Shown: positions 1 through 7,896, counted from the stretch's first letter. The stretch is 60,457 nucleotides of DNA from Bacteroidales bacterium UBA1745 (GCA_002314885.1 DCHT01000049.1:1-60457); one strand, 5' to 3'. The notes: generated from the sequence alone by a model not told the origin. A program made the numbers and translations.

Positions 1-148
1 CCGCAGCTGCGTCCGTAGCTGCCGCGCTTCCATATAAGGCGCGGCTGCGGTGCCTACTGGGGGCAAATGGGTGGCTTTTTGCCCCCGGATTTTGAGGAGG
101 CAAGAATGCGGGGGCAAAACAGACGGTTTCTGCCCTCCCGCCGCGTCC
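1..148. other. Gene-free, hairpin-rich stretch at window edge
   Basis: No convincing reading frame. Two strong stem-loops are visible: GCCGCGC at 21-27 against GCGCGGC at 39-45, and GGGGGCAAA at 59-67 against TTTGCCCCC at 78-86. A third copy of GGGGGCAAA lies at 110-118. The second hairpin could terminate a gene lying before the window. It might instead be part of a structured RNA or dispersed repeat; nothing here decides. Confidence 0.4.
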
Positions 149-188
149 AAAGTGGCGCAGAAGTAGTGGCACTAGTACTGCACCACTT
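149..188. repeat. 40-bp dispersed imperfect palindrome, copy 1
   Basis: An imperfect palindrome with outer arms AAAGTGGCGCAG and CTGCACCACTTT and an ACTAGT centre. Its reverse complement matches 7736-7775 at roughly 37 of 40 positions. In both places a short spacer, then ACGAAAAAAG and a rho-independent terminator, follow on the plus side. It resembles a REP-type intergenic element; no REP-associated transposase is present in the window. Confidence 0.7.
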
Positions 189-201
189 TCTGCGGAATAC
201 G

Positions 202-232
202 AAAAAAGGGTGACCGGTCTGGTCACCCTTTT
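202..232. terminator. Bidirectional rho-independent terminator
   Basis: AAAAGGGTGACC (204-215) pairs perfectly with GGTCACCCTTTT (221-232) around a 5-nt loop, with A-rich and T-rich flanks. It lies just beyond the stop of the minus-strand SPFH gene and probably ends the pspC-SPFH transcript. Confidence 0.85.
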
Positions 233-254
233 ATACTAGAGTTGTGTGTCGCGA

Positions 255-1244
255 TTACTTGCCCATCTGGAGCATTACGCCGTTCTTGTCGCCGAGCATA
301 TACTCTGGCAGCTTGCCGTCCCACTTGTTGATCCATTCGAGGTCCACGATGCGAGGGTTGTTGCTGATGGACTGGCCTTTGATCTTGAGCGCCTCTGCCT
401 CGGCCTGAGCCTGGGTGATGGCGATGTTCTTGTCGATTAGGGCCTGAGCCTCGAGCTCCTTCTTCTGCTTGGTGATCTCAATCAGGGTGAGAGCCTTCTG
501 CTCCTCCAGCTTCTTCTGGTTGATCGCAGTCTCGTAGTCACTGTTGTAGTAGACTTCGCGGATGTCGATCTGCTCGAGGATGAGGTGGTAGGACTCGATG
601 TCCTTCTTCATCTTCTCGAAGGTCATCTGCTGGATCTCCTCGCGCTTGTTGGAATAAACCTCGATAGGGGTGTACTTCGAAGTGGTGAGGGCGAGGGCTG
701 ATTTCAGCTTGGCTTTGATCACGTTCTCCTCGAGCCAGTAGAAGCGGCCGTTCAGCTTGCCTTCCTGCTCGCTGACATTGTCGTAGATCCACCAGGCGTA
801 CTCAGGGTCGATCCTCCAGGATGCGGAGATGTCGAAGCCCATCTTGATACCGTCCACGGTTGGGGTCCAGATAGTGTTGGACTGGGTTGAGGCTGCCTTG
901 TAGGAGTTGTACTCGTCGCTGTTGCGGTCGACTTTCACCTGGTTGGCGCAAGTGTACACCTGAGCAGTCTTGTCCATAGTCTCCACCTTGTAGATAGGGA
1001 GGATGAAATGCCAGCCTGTGTAGTAGGTGTGGTCCTTGACTCCGGCAGGGGTGACGACGACGCCACATTCCTGGGCCGGGATGCTGACGATGAAGCTCGT
1101 CGGCACTGCGATGAGGACTGCCACTATCAGGAGCCACTTCGAGTTCGGCATCTTCTTGCCGCCCCTGTTGGTCATATTGTGGAAGAGCGCGATAAGGTAG
1201 TAACAGAAGGCGATCACGCAAACGCCCAGGATGATTGTTCTCAT
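255..1244 (-). CDS. SPFH/Band 7 (prohibitin-family) membrane protein
   Basis: 329 residues. A hydrophobic N-terminal segment (about 1-22) and a second at about 36-56 are followed by an SPFH/Band 7 region (about 57-240) and a charged, Ala/Glu/Lys-rich helix (about 240-300) typical of the oligomerising coiled coil of prohibitins and stomatins. Family members form ring- or cage-shaped membrane scaffolds that often modulate membrane proteases or lipid domains; the substrate here is unknown. It sits 3 bp after the PspC gene on the same strand, so the two are probably co-transcribed as an envelope-stress pair. The start follows the PspC stop directly. Family assignment is firm; the cellular role is inference. 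Confidence 0.85.
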   Translation of the reverse strand: MRTIILGVCVIAFCYYLIALFHNMTNRGGKKMPNSKWLLIVAVLIAVPTSFIVSIPAQECGVVVTPAGVKDHTYYTGWHFILPIYKVETMDKTAQVYTCANQVKVDRNSDEYNSYKAASTQSNTIWTPTVDGIKMGFDISASWRIDPEYAWWIYDNVSEQEGKLNGRFYWLEENVIKAKLKSALALTTSKYTPIEVYSNKREEIQQMTFEKMKKDIESYHLILEQIDIREVYYNSDYETAINQKKLEEQKALTLIEITKQKKELEAQALIDKNIAITQAQAEAEALKIKGQSISNNPRIVDLEWINKWDGKLPEYMLGDKNGVMLQMGK

Positions 1245-1247
1245 AAT

Positions 1248-1463
1248 TTATTTCTCTACTTTTTCAACGATTTCGATATCCGGCTTCTTCGGGATCACGA
1301 GTGCTGCGAGGAAGTAAGCGAGGACGCCTGTTCCAGCGAGGAAGATGGTGCAGATCCAAAGGAGTCTGAAGATGACAGGATCAAGGTCAAAATACTCTGC
1401 GAGTCCGCCGCATACGCCACAAACCTTCTTGTCTGTGTTGCTTCTGTAAATTCTCTTTGCCAT
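1248..1463 (-). CDS. PspC-domain envelope protein
   Basis: 71 residues, almost entirely one PspC domain: the N-terminal RSNTDKKVCGVCGGLAEYF motif leads into a hydrophobic helix (about 31-57) and a short charged tail. PspC proteins are small inner-membrane proteins of the phage-shock response or stand-alone envelope proteins. Here it is first in a two-gene unit with the SPFH gene. A good promoter (-33 TTTG, 20-bp spacer, -7 TACTTTTG) lies upstream at 1526-1557. No PspA, PspB or PspF homologue is visible nearby, so a full Psp system cannot be claimed. Confidence 0.9.
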   Translation of the reverse strand: MAKRIYRSNTDKKVCGVCGGLAEYFDLDPVIFRLLWICTIFLAGTGVLAYFLAALVIPKKPDIEIVEKVEK

Positions 1464-1525
1464 AGTTTTTTAATAATTAAGAGGTTTGACTTCTGTTGTT
1501 CAATAGTTGTTTAATTAACTTGATG

Positions 1526-1557
1526 CAAAAGTATCTCACCCGCCAAATGTTTGCAAA
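1526..1557 (-). promoter_or_regulatory. Bacteroidota-type promoter for pspC-SPFH
   Basis: On the minus strand TTTG (complement of 1554-1557) is followed after exactly 20 bp by TACTTTTG (complement of 1526-1533), matching the Bacteroides -33 TTTG / -7 TAnnTTTG consensus. The leader to the PspC ATG would be about 55 nt. Confidence 0.7.
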
Positions 1558-1637
1558 TAATCCAAATAATTATTTTTAGTGTTGCGAAAATACGAATAAA
1601 TGCCCTTATAAAAAATAGTATGTTGCGAAAAAATTTA

Positions 1638-1645
1638 TAATTTTG
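1638..1645 (+). promoter_or_regulatory. -7 element upstream of the 1665 gene
   Basis: TAATTTTG fits the TAnnTTTG consensus and ends 19 bp before the ATG. No good -33 element is seen. The surrounding 1464-1664 region is AT-rich and otherwise holds only the divergent pspC promoter. Confidence 0.5.
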
Positions 1646-1664
1646 TCATTGAAATAGAAAATAA

Positions 1665-3017
1665 ATGCAACTCAATAATTTTCGTTCCAGCGTTTTCAGG
1701 CTGCTCACGGACCTGATCAAATCCGACGAGGTCATCACCCTCTCGGAGATGCTCCGCCTGGAGGAGGCCCTGAAGCACTTCGAGGTCAGCGAGGAAGATC
1801 GCGTGGCCGGCTTCGGTATGACGCTCCGGGAGGCCGTGGAGACAATTGCGTCAGCGTCGAAGTCCCGCATCTGGGAGGTGAGGGACGCGATGAGGGCCAT
1901 TGCGATGTCCGACAACGAGTGCTGCCGTTCCGAGGCCATACTCATAATGCTGATACAGCGACTGGTGGAGGGCCACGATGTGAGACTGTTCTCGAAACCA
2001 GCCTCCGCGGGGGCGGTGTTCTCGTCCCAGGTGCTTTACTTGGACTGCAAACCGCGCAACGAATACCTGGACGCGAACTACGGCGTTGCGAGCAGGGCCG
2101 TGGAAGTGGCCGGTTTCGAACTGGTCTATGTGCCAGAGGTCGTGCGCAATGTGGACCGTTGGGCCGATGCGGCCGGGGAACTGTCTTCCGATCCGCTCAG
2201 CAATGTGTTCAGGATCATTTCGCCGAGTTCCAGCCAGACGCTCATCAGAAGCCTTGTTGACAAGGTGCGCAGCCTCGACACCAGGAGTTTCTGCAACGAG
2301 GTCCTGAAGGACCGACTCGGCATAAATCCGGACATTACCGGCCCGACCTGGATGCTGCGCCTGTGCGACGACGTCGTCAATGGCGTACCATACGCGAACT
2401 ATCTTTTCTTCGGAGCTGACGAGAAGGACCTTCGCGGGCAGCTCAGGGAGATGGTGGATGCCCTGAACAGCCTGCAGGGCGCCTACAGCATAGTCGTGAA
2501 CCGCCACAGACGCGCCTCGGAGGACTTCCAGTACGGGGAGTTCTACAAGATACTCTTCGACGCCCTCTCCCGCGAACGCCACGAGGGCTGGCGCCTGAAT
2601 TTCTACTGCCAGGGGCATTGTCCGAAGCGAACTCCGGACGGTAAGAAATGCCAGGTCTCATATCTGGGGGAGGATGGATTGGAGATACCCGTTGCGCTTT
2701 CCGGCAGGGAGGCCGCCTTCCTGCTGCTTCTGCTCCATTCTTCCGCGAAGGGTGGTCTGAATCTGCGCAGTCGCGAGGCCCAGGAGACCTATGCACGCCT
2801 CTATTCGGAGATTTCGCCGCGTGAAAACGTTCCCGACCTGACGGAGTCTTCCACCCTGCGCCCGATCAAGCACCGCGTGGCAAAGGCCGTGTCCGAGTCC
2901 GGCATCCCAGATGCCTACCGCTTCCTGCCTGAGACCGTCGACGGACGGCTGAAGGTCGCAGCCAACGCCGAAAACGTCCGCCTGATACGCTATGGCGAGG
3001 TCTGCCGTCTCAAATAA
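1665..3017 (+). CDS. Unrecognised 450-residue cytoplasmic protein
   Basis: I do not recognise this protein. It has no signal peptide or membrane segment. The first 90 residues are helical and acidic with a spacing (KSDEVITLSEMLRL ... MSDNECCRSEAILIML) that loosely recalls TerB-like domains. The middle (about 110-300) looks alpha/beta. The last 100 residues, including STLRPIKHRVAKAV, could be a winged-helix or response-regulator-type DNA-binding part. Codon use matches the neighbours. It has its own promoter-like element and is followed 42 bp later by aroB with another. A regulatory role is possible but unsupported. Confidence 0.75.
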   Translation: MQLNNFRSSVFRLLTDLIKSDEVITLSEMLRLEEALKHFEVSEEDRVAGFGMTLREAVETIASASKSRIWEVRDAMRAIAMSDNECCRSEAILIMLIQRLVEGHDVRLFSKPASAGAVFSSQVLYLDCKPRNEYLDANYGVASRAVEVAGFELVYVPEVVRNVDRWADAAGELSSDPLSNVFRIISPSSSQTLIRSLVDKVRSLDTRSFCNEVLKDRLGINPDITGPTWMLRLCDDVVNGVPYANYLFFGADEKDLRGQLREMVDALNSLQGAYSIVVNRHRRASEDFQYGEFYKILFDALSRERHEGWRLNFYCQGHCPKRTPDGKKCQVSYLGEDGLEIPVALSGREAAFLLLLLHSSAKGGLNLRSREAQETYARLYSEISPRENVPDLTESSTLRPIKHRVAKAVSESGIPDAYRFLPETVDGRLKVAANAENVRLIRYGEVCRLK

Positions 3018-3025
3018 AAATTGCC

Positions 3026-3033
3026 TATATTTG
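3026..3033 (+). promoter_or_regulatory. -7 element for the aro operon
   Basis: TATATTTG, an exact TAnnTTTG match, lies 26 bp before the aroB ATG in the short gap after the 1665 gene. No clear -33 TTTG is present at 19-21 bp. Confidence 0.5.
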
Positions 3034-3059
3034 TTCACTATATTATATAAACGCGAAAA

Positions 3060-4112
3060 ATGAATCCTATTTACGTCAAATACGACTGTTCTTCCCTCGA
3101 GGCCGCCCTCAGGGAGTGCGGAGCGGGCAGGATTTTCGTCATCTACGACGAGAATGTGCGCCAGTTCGTGGAGGAACAGGTCCTGCTGGAGGCGCTCAAC
3201 GCCCTCGATGACGAGGAAAGCACCATAGAAATCTACGAGATGGCCGTGTCCGAGGAGAAGAAGTCCCTCGCGACCGTGGAGTCCATCTGCCAGTGGCTGC
3301 TCGAGAGCGGCGCGGACAGGAAGTCCTTCCTCCTCGCGGTCGGCGGTGGCATCACTTCCGATATGGCCGGTTTCGCCGCCTCGATTTATATGCGCGGAAT
3401 CCGTTTCGCCTATGTGCCTACCACTCTTCTTTCGATGGTGGATGCGGCAATCGGCGGCAAGACGGGCGTGAATTTCCTCGACTACAAGAATATGCTCGGC
3501 ACCTTCTGCGAGCCTCAGTTCACATATATCGCGACCTCGGCCCTCGAGACCCTGCCTGCCAGGGATTTCATAGGCGGAGAGTCCGAACTCATCAAGTCCT
3601 TCATCATCGAAAACAATGACGAAGCCTACGAGCGTGCCGTCAAATTGCTCCCAGCTATGACCGAGGGTGCGAACATCGATGAACTCACCGCGCTCATCCA
3701 GGCTGCGGCGGCAGTGAAGGGCGGCATCGTCACCCGCGATTTCCGCGAGGGAGGCGAAAGGCGCAAGCTCAACCTCGGCCACACTTTCGCTCACGCGATC
3801 GAGCATCTGGCCAGGGAGAACAAGGCGGACATCACCCACGGCGAGGCCGTGTCTATGGGAATGGTGATGGCTGCCCGTCTGTCCGAGAGCCTCGGCATTG
3901 CTCCTGAGGGTCTCGCAGACAGTCTCAAGGCGGATCTGGCGGCCTGTCACCTGCCTGTGGACTGTCCATATACGGTCGCACAGCTGGCCGGGGCTATGGG
4001 CAAGGACAAGAAGGCCGACGGCGACAAGGTTAATTTCGTGCTCATACGCGCGATAGGCGATGTTACGGTGGAGAAACTTTCCCTATCTTTGCCGTTCTTT
4101 AATCAGGAATAG
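3060..4112 (+). CDS. aroB: 3-dehydroquinate synthase
   Basis: 350 residues, the usual AroB length. AroB converts DAHP to 3-dehydroquinate using NAD+ and a divalent metal, the second step of the shikimate pathway. Visible motifs are the nucleotide-binding LLAVGGGITSDMAGFAASIYMRG stretch (about 91-114), PTTLLSMVDAAIGGKTGVN (about 119-138), and the metal-ligand region with GHTFAHAIE (about 240-248) and HGEAVSMGM. It opens a tightly packed operon: 3 bp separate it from the aroD-aroA fusion, 3 bp more separate that from aroC. Confidence 0.97.
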   Translation: MNPIYVKYDCSSLEAALRECGAGRIFVIYDENVRQFVEEQVLLEALNALDDEESTIEIYEMAVSEEKKSLATVESICQWLLESGADRKSFLLAVGGGITSDMAGFAASIYMRGIRFAYVPTTLLSMVDAAIGGKTGVNFLDYKNMLGTFCEPQFTYIATSALETLPARDFIGGESELIKSFIIENNDEAYERAVKLLPAMTEGANIDELTALIQAAAAVKGGIVTRDFREGGERRKLNLGHTFAHAIEHLARENKADITHGEAVSMGMVMAARLSESLGIAPEGLADSLKADLAACHLPVDCPYTVAQLAGAMGKDKKADGDKVNFVLIRAIGDVTVEKLSLSLPFFNQE

Positions 4113-4115
4113 AAT

Positions 4116-6086
4116 ATGATTTGTACAGTACTCCAGAATAGGAATGCCGACGAAATATGGGAGGCCCTGGACAATTGCGAGATGGCGGAAATCCGTCTCG
4201 ACAAATGCCGCCTCAGCCTCTCCGAGATAGAGGATATCTTCTCCACTGACGTGCCGCTCGTGGCTACCTGCCGCATAGGCGGGGAAGTGACTCCGCAGGT
4301 CGCTGAAAGACGTCTGCTGAAGGCCGTCGAGGCCGGTGCGCGCTTCGTGGACGTGGAGATCGAGGCTCCGAAGGAAATGTCCAAGAGGGTGCGCCAGTGC
4401 GCCCGCGAGAACGGTGCGGTGTTCATCCGCTCCTATCACGATTTCAAGGGAACCGACTCCGCTGAAGGTCTCAAGGCCATAGTGGACAAGTGCCGCTACC
4501 ACGGTGCCGAGATGGTCAAGATCGTGACCACGGCCACCTGTGCAGAAGATTGCGAGAAGGTCCTTTCCCTTTATGACGAATACGAGCCTTACGGTCTGAT
4601 CGCCTTCTGTATGGGCGAGGAGGGCCGCCAGAGCAGGATGGACTGCCTGACCAAGGGTGCTCCATACACTTACGCTGCCTACAGCGAGGCAGAGGCTGCC
4701 GCTCCCGGTCAGTGGGTTGCAGACGATATGTTCGAGGCCCTCTATGGCGACTTCGAGTTCATCGATGCCAGGGACGTGCGTATGCCGGCTTCCAAGAGCT
4801 ATGCGCAGCGTGCGATCATTGCGGCTGCTCTCGCTCAGGGCACTTCTCACCTCTACCATTACTCCTCCTGCGGAGACAGCGATGCCGCTCTCGAGGTGGC
4901 CCGCCAGATGGGTGCGAAGGTGACTCTCGAAGGCGACACAGTGACCATCGAGGGCATAGCCGCAGGCGATGCAAAACTTCCATTGGACACTCTCCACGTC
5001 GTGGAATCCGGTCTGCTGACCAGGCTGATGATTCCGCTTGTGGCCCAGCTTTCCGAGGGTCCTGTGACCCTCACGGGCGAGAAGACCCTCGCCAAGCGCT
5101 CCCTCGACGGAGTGCCTGAGATGATGGCTGCTTTCGGAGCAAAGGTAGAGTCCCTCTCCGACGAACCTGGATGTACCGTGCCTCTTCGTATCGAAGGTCC
5201 GCTCTCCAACGGCCGCGTGGAGGTCAGCGGAAAATATGGCTCACAGCTCGTGTCCGGCCTGCTTATGGCCCTGCCTTTCGCCGCCAGGAACACCACCGTT
5301 GCGGTCAAGGACCCGAAGAGCATACCATATATGTATATCACGGTCGAGGTGCTGAAGAAGTTCGGCGTGAAGACCGCCAACGATATGCTCGGAGGCCAGG
5401 ATTTCTTCGCTTCCCAGGGCGACTGGTCCCTCTGCACTGAGATCGATTTCAAGGTGAGGGGAGGCCAGAGGCTGCGTGCCGCCGACCTCGACCTCGAAGG
5501 CGACTGGAGCGCTGCTGCGAACTTCCTCGTGGCCGGTGCGGTCTTCGGACGCGTCGAAATAGAAGGTCTCGACACCACCTCCCTGCAGGCCGACCTCTCG
5601 GTTATGGACATACTTATGGATGCCGGTGCGAGCCTCTCCCAGGAGGAGGGCGAGAACGGCACCATCGTGGCTCAGCGCGCGCCTCTCTCGGCTTTCCGCG
5701 TGGACGCTACCAACTGTCCGGACCTCTTCCCGATAATTTCGGTGCTGGCTGCTTTCTGCCAGGGTGAGAACCATATCGCAGGCATCAGCCGCCTGGCTCA
5801 CAAGGAGAGCGACCGTGGCACAGCCATACTCGATATGCTTCACCAGATGGGCGTTGAGGCCGGCATTATGGAGGACGAACTCGTCGTAGTGGGCGAGTCC
5901 CTGCCTCAGAGAATACTCAACGGACGCCTGCTCAAGGGCGGCGACTACACTTCCCGCCACGACCACCGTATGGTTATGGCCCTGAAGGTGGCCTCCCTCG
6001 GAGCCGACGGCCCGATCAATATAGACGACGAGGAATGCGTCTGCAAGTCATTCCCGGATTTCATTGAAATGTTTGAGCAGTTATAG
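4116..6086 (+). CDS. Bifunctional 3-dehydroquinate dehydratase / EPSP synthase fusion
   Basis: 656 residues in one uninterrupted frame joining two shikimate enzymes. Residues 1-200 are a type I dehydroquinase (AroD) with catalytic His108 in RSYHDF and Schiff-base Lys135 in MVKIVTT. Residues about 212-656 are EPSP synthase (AroA): K227-S228 in MPASKSYAQRA, and a C-terminal DHRMVMALKVAS and VCKSFPDF. The loop that reads LGNAGTAMRPL in E. coli appears here as VVESGLLTRLM, so the positions aligned with Thr97 and Pro101 are both Leu. The protein would perform steps 3 and 6 of the pathway; AroE is not in the window. It sits between aroB and aroC with 3-bp gaps. Frameshift fusion is unlikely because both halves are complete. 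Confidence 0.93.
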   Translation: MICTVLQNRNADEIWEALDNCEMAEIRLDKCRLSLSEIEDIFSTDVPLVATCRIGGEVTPQVAERRLLKAVEAGARFVDVEIEAPKEMSKRVRQCARENGAVFIRSYHDFKGTDSAEGLKAIVDKCRYHGAEMVKIVTTATCAEDCEKVLSLYDEYEPYGLIAFCMGEEGRQSRMDCLTKGAPYTYAAYSEAEAAAPGQWVADDMFEALYGDFEFIDARDVRMPASKSYAQRAIIAAALAQGTSHLYHYSSCGDSDAALEVARQMGAKVTLEGDTVTIEGIAAGDAKLPLDTLHVVESGLLTRLMIPLVAQLSEGPVTLTGEKTLAKRSLDGVPEMMAAFGAKVESLSDEPGCTVPLRIEGPLSNGRVEVSGKYGSQLVSGLLMALPFAARNTTVAVKDPKSIPYMYITVEVLKKFGVKTANDMLGGQDFFASQGDWSLCTEIDFKVRGGQRLRAADLDLEGDWSAAANFLVAGAVFGRVEIEGLDTTSLQADLSVMDILMDAGASLSQEEGENGTIVAQRAPLSAFRVDATNCPDLFPIISVLAAFCQGENHIAGISRLAHKESDRGTAILDMLHQMGVEAGIMEDELVVVGESLPQRILNGRLLKGGDYTSRHDHRMVMALKVASLGADGPINIDDEECVCKSFPDFIEMFEQL

Positions 6087-6089
6087 GAT

Positions 6090-7142
6090 ATGAACAGTTT
6101 CGGAAGAAAATTCAGGGTGTCAATATTCGGCGAGTCCCACGGACCTGCCATCGGATGCGTCATTGACGGCGTGTTCCCGGGCACCGAAATCATCTACGAT
6201 GACCTCGTGAAGGAAATCGCCCGCCGCAAGTCGGGCGGAAAGGGCACCACTCCGCGCAAGGAGGAGGATGAGCCTATCATTCTCAGCGGCGTACTCAACG
6301 ACCGCGCGACAGGTGCGCCTATCACCATTATCTTCACCAACAACAACACCCACTCCAGCGACTACGAAAAGCTGCTCAACCAGCCTCGTCCGGGTCACGC
6401 TGACTTTGTAGCCGGAGTCAAGTACTTCGACTATCAGGATCCTCGCGGCGGCGGACATTTCTCCGGCCGTATAACCCTTCCGATAGTGGCTGCGGGCTAT
6501 GTTGCAAAGCAGGTTTTCTGCGACGTGAGCTTCAATGCCGAACTCATCGAGGTGGGCGGTGTAGTTCCTAAGATCCCGGCTCACGCGAAGAACGATCCGG
6601 AGGTGATCAAGGCTATCGAGGCCGCCGAGGCTGAGGGGGATTCCCTCGGTGGAATCGTGGAGTGCGAAGTGAAGGGCAAGGGCCTGGAAGTGGGCTTCGG
6701 CGAGCCTTTCTGGGATTCAGTGGAGTCCCTTATCTCCCACGCGATATTCGCCATCCCAGGCGTGCGTGGCATCGAATTCGGCGACGGATTCCAGGCTGCC
6801 AGGATGAAGGGTTCCGAGCATAACGACCCTATCGGTCCGGACTGCCTTCCTGTCAAGAACGGTGCGGGTGGAGTCAACGGCGGCATCACCAACGGTGCTC
6901 CTATCAAGTTCCGCGTGGCCTTCAAGCCTACTGCCAGCATACGCAAGCCTCAGATCACTATGGATTTCGAGAAGAACAAGATGGCCGAACTGGTCGTCCC
7001 TGGCCGCCACGACGTGTGCTTCGCCCTGCGTACTCCGGTGATCGTTGAGGCTATGACCGCCATCGTGATGGCAGACCTCCTCGAACTCGCGGACATTTTC
7101 GACGAATACGCACCGGAGTCTGGCAATACTGCCAACGAATAA
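6090..7142 (+). CDS. aroC: Chorismate synthase
   Basis: 350 residues. Chorismate synthase makes chorismate from EPSP with reduced FMN. Diagnostic motifs are the N-terminal FRVSIFGESHGPAIGCVIDG, RPGHADF (about 92-98), RGGGHFSGR (about 117-125) and the C-terminal GRHDVCFALRTPVIVEAM. It is third in the aro operon, 3 bp after the fusion gene and 4 bp before the lipoprotein deformylase gene. Length and motifs are standard. Confidence 0.97.
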   Translation: MNSFGRKFRVSIFGESHGPAIGCVIDGVFPGTEIIYDDLVKEIARRKSGGKGTTPRKEEDEPIILSGVLNDRATGAPITIIFTNNNTHSSDYEKLLNQPRPGHADFVAGVKYFDYQDPRGGGHFSGRITLPIVAAGYVAKQVFCDVSFNAELIEVGGVVPKIPAHAKNDPEVIKAIEAAEAEGDSLGGIVECEVKGKGLEVGFGEPFWDSVESLISHAIFAIPGVRGIEFGDGFQAARMKGSEHNDPIGPDCLPVKNGAGGVNGGITNGAPIKFRVAFKPTASIRKPQITMDFEKNKMAELVVPGRHDVCFALRTPVIVEAMTAIVMADLLELADIFDEYAPESGNTANE

Positions 7143-7146
7143 TCGT

Positions 7147-7752
7147 ATGAAGACATTTAATATATGTACAGCGCTCGCAGTCACACTGGGGGCGCTGTGT
7201 GCTTGTGCCCGTACATCCGGCTGGAGCGAGTACGAGACCGCGCTGATCAATGCGTCAGACAGCCTGATGAGGGTGCTGACCGTGAATGACGAGGCTGATT
7301 CGCTGCTGCTGCGCGACACTTGCCAGTTGCTGAGCGACGAGATGCTCCTGTCCGAGACTTACACCGTCCTCGCGGAGAAGATGGTTGCCACCGTCACCTC
7401 GCCTGAGCAGGACGGCGTGGGCATTGCCGGCCCTCAGGTGGGCATCAGCCGCAGGGTAGTCGCCGTAATGCGCTTCGACAAGGAGGGGAGTCCTTTCGAG
7501 GTTTATCCTAACATCAGAATAGTCGCCGTGCGCGGCGAAAGGGAGCCAGGTCGCGAAGGCTGCCTCTCCGTTCCTGGCCGCAGGGGCGTCGTGGACCGCT
7601 GGCGCGACATCGACATCCAGTACTCCGTGGTGAAAAGTGGTGCAGTTTTGGACACTACTGAAACCATCACTGGATTCACTGCAGTGATCTTTCAGCACGA
7701 GTGCGACCACCTCGATGGGGTGATTTACACCGATAAGTTGGTGCAGAACTAG
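7147..7752 (+). CDS. Peptide deformylase with a lipoprotein signal
   Basis: 201 residues. The C-terminal 130 residues carry all three deformylase motifs: GVGIAGPQ (90-97), EGCLS (137-141, Cys139 metal ligand) and HECDH (184-188). Unlike ordinary cytosolic Def, the protein begins with a signal peptide ending in LCAC (lipobox, Cys20) and a helical spacer of about 60 residues, so it should be exported and lipidated. Deformylases normally act on nascent chains at the ribosome, so the envelope substrate is unknown; formylated peptides are one possibility. It is last in the aro operon. Its final codons (DKLVQN) run into the 40-bp palindromic repeat at 7736-7775. Confidence 0.85.
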   Translation: MKTFNICTALAVTLGALCACARTSGWSEYETALINASDSLMRVLTVNDEADSLLLRDTCQLLSDEMLLSETYTVLAEKMVATVTSPEQDGVGIAGPQVGISRRVVAVMRFDKEGSPFEVYPNIRIVAVRGEREPGREGCLSVPGRRGVVDRWRDIDIQYSVVKSGAVLDTTETITGFTAVIFQHECDHLDGVIYTDKLVQN

Positions 7753-7775
7753 TGGCACTACTTCTGCGCCACTTT
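7736..7775. repeat. 40-bp dispersed palindrome, copy 2
   Basis: Near-identical to the reverse complement of 149-188. It overlaps the last codons and stop of the lipoprotein deformylase gene, so it supplies part of that C-terminus. A 13-14 nt spacer, then ACGAAAAAAG and a terminator, follow as in copy 1. Confidence 0.7.
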
Positions 7776-7789
7776 TGCACAAAAAACGA

Positions 7790-7821
7790 AAAAAGCCGAT
7801 CAGAATTCTGACCGGCTTTTT
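7790..7821. terminator. Bidirectional terminator between aro operon and tRNA-Pro
   Basis: AAAAAGCCG (7790-7798) pairs with CGGCTTTTT (7813-7821), with a TCAG/CTGA inner stem and AATT loop. It can end the plus-strand aro operon and the minus-strand tRNA-Pro transcript. Confidence 0.85.
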
Positions 7822-7822
7822 G

Positions 7823-7896
7823 TCGGGGTACTCCGACTCGAACGGAGGACCACCTGGTCCCAAACCAGGTGCGCTAGCCAACTGCGCCACACCCCG
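7823..7896 (-). tRNA. tRNA-Pro (anticodon TGG)
   Basis: Full cloverleaf, 74 nt with the discriminator A and no encoded CCA. Acceptor CGGGGTG pairs with TACCCCG (one G-U), D stem GCGC/GCGC, anticodon stem CCTGG/CCAGG with loop TTTGGGA giving anticodon TGG, T stem CTCCG/CGGAG with TTCGAGT loop. The C1-G72 pair is typical of bacterial tRNA-Pro. Confidence 0.97.

Noticed and set aside
246..440. Open frames opposite the SPFH gene and similar long antisense frames elsewhere (for example 46324-47991, 2658-3950)
   Set aside because: They are shadows of confidently identified genes on the other strand, favoured by high G+C third positions, and show no family motifs.
1248..1463. A complete phage-shock (Psp) system
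   Set aside because: Only a PspC domain and an SPFH protein are present; no PspA, PspB or PspF homologue is nearby.
4116..6086. Sequencing frameshift fusing two genes
   Set aside because: Both domains are complete, in the same frame and joined without a stop, with codon use unchanged across the junction.
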